Source of the DNA: Pseudoalteromonas shioyasakiensis
GTDB lineage: Bacteria > Pseudomonadota > Gammaproteobacteria > Enterobacterales > Alteromonadaceae
Assembly: GCF_022398475.1 (NCBI RefSeq)
Contig: NZ_JAKEVM010000036.1
Coordinates: 1 to 34,163, forward strand
Length of the DNA: 34,163 nt
Reading direction: 5' to 3'
The translations under genes and the position numbers were made by a program. Positions 34,161 through 34,163 of this stretch are shown here, piece after piece (position 1 is the first letter of the stretch; each line of letters begins with the position of its first letter). Below the pieces are notes generated by a model. The model had not been told where the DNA came from, searched no databases, and was given only the letters and a program-made list of their open reading frames with translations.

Positions 34161-34163
34161 GGG

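Overview
The window looks like a chromosomal core segment of a marine gammaproteobacterium of the Alteromonadales, most likely Pseudoalteromonas. This is inferred from gene content and order (rluE-nudJ-mnmA-hflD-purB, msrC-proQ-prc, lolCDE, pepN-DUF2835), the AT-leaning composition, and a FabY-type ketoacyl synthase. No phage, transposase, integrase, CRISPR array or toxin-antitoxin pair is visible, and nearly every gene belongs to a recognisable family.

Layout. 1-4.3 kb: a GlxA/FtrA-like AraC regulator (minus) diverges from fabY, which is followed by a secreted TonB_C-like protein. 4.3-7.2 kb: a small MgtC/SapB membrane protein (minus) diverges from a BCCT osmolyte transporter; then come two overlapping paralogous lipoproteins of unknown function. 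7.2-10.2 kb: formaldehyde detoxification (frmA then fghA, minus) with a divergent LysR regulator. 10.3-14.5 kb: the lipoprotein export ABC transporter lolC-lolD-lolE, overlapping end to end, then a DUF924 protein and a small conserved protein. 14.6-22.7 kb (all minus): yccA (Bax inhibitor-1 family), tusD-tusC-tusB-tusE, rluE, nudJ, mnmA, hflD, purB, roxA and a GNAT-like protein. This block gathers almost the whole sulfur relay for 2-thiouridine in tRNA (TusBCD, TusE, MnmA) with an rRNA pseudouridine synthase and a ribosomal-protein hydroxylase. 22.9-23.2 kb: two identical tRNA-Ser(UGA) genes with a strong rRNA/tRNA-type promoter and a shared terminator. 23.3-27.3 kb: a small membrane protein, msrC, a small acidic unknown protein, proQ and prc. 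27.4-31.8 kb: nhaC, pepN and a DUF2835 gene. 32.1-34.2 kb: a DUF1302 outer-membrane protein with a well-formed promoter and a palindromic candidate operator at its predicted start site.

I do not see a convincing undescribed defence, mobile or biosynthetic system. The most rewarding non-routine items are: (i) the 18-base palindrome at the start site of the DUF1302 gene, resembling a GntR/FadR-type operator; (ii) a three-armed MITE-like element between nudJ and mnmA that can fold in two mutually exclusive ways; (iii) the paralogous lipoprotein pair; (iv) the acidic protein translationally coupled between msrC and proQ; (v) terminators placed only 11-25 bases before tusD and roxA; and (vi) the GNAT-like protein with a degenerate acetyl-CoA loop coupled to roxA. 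Several start codons are TTG or GTG, and several starts were moved downstream to fit a Shine-Dalgarno sequence; these are noted per gene.
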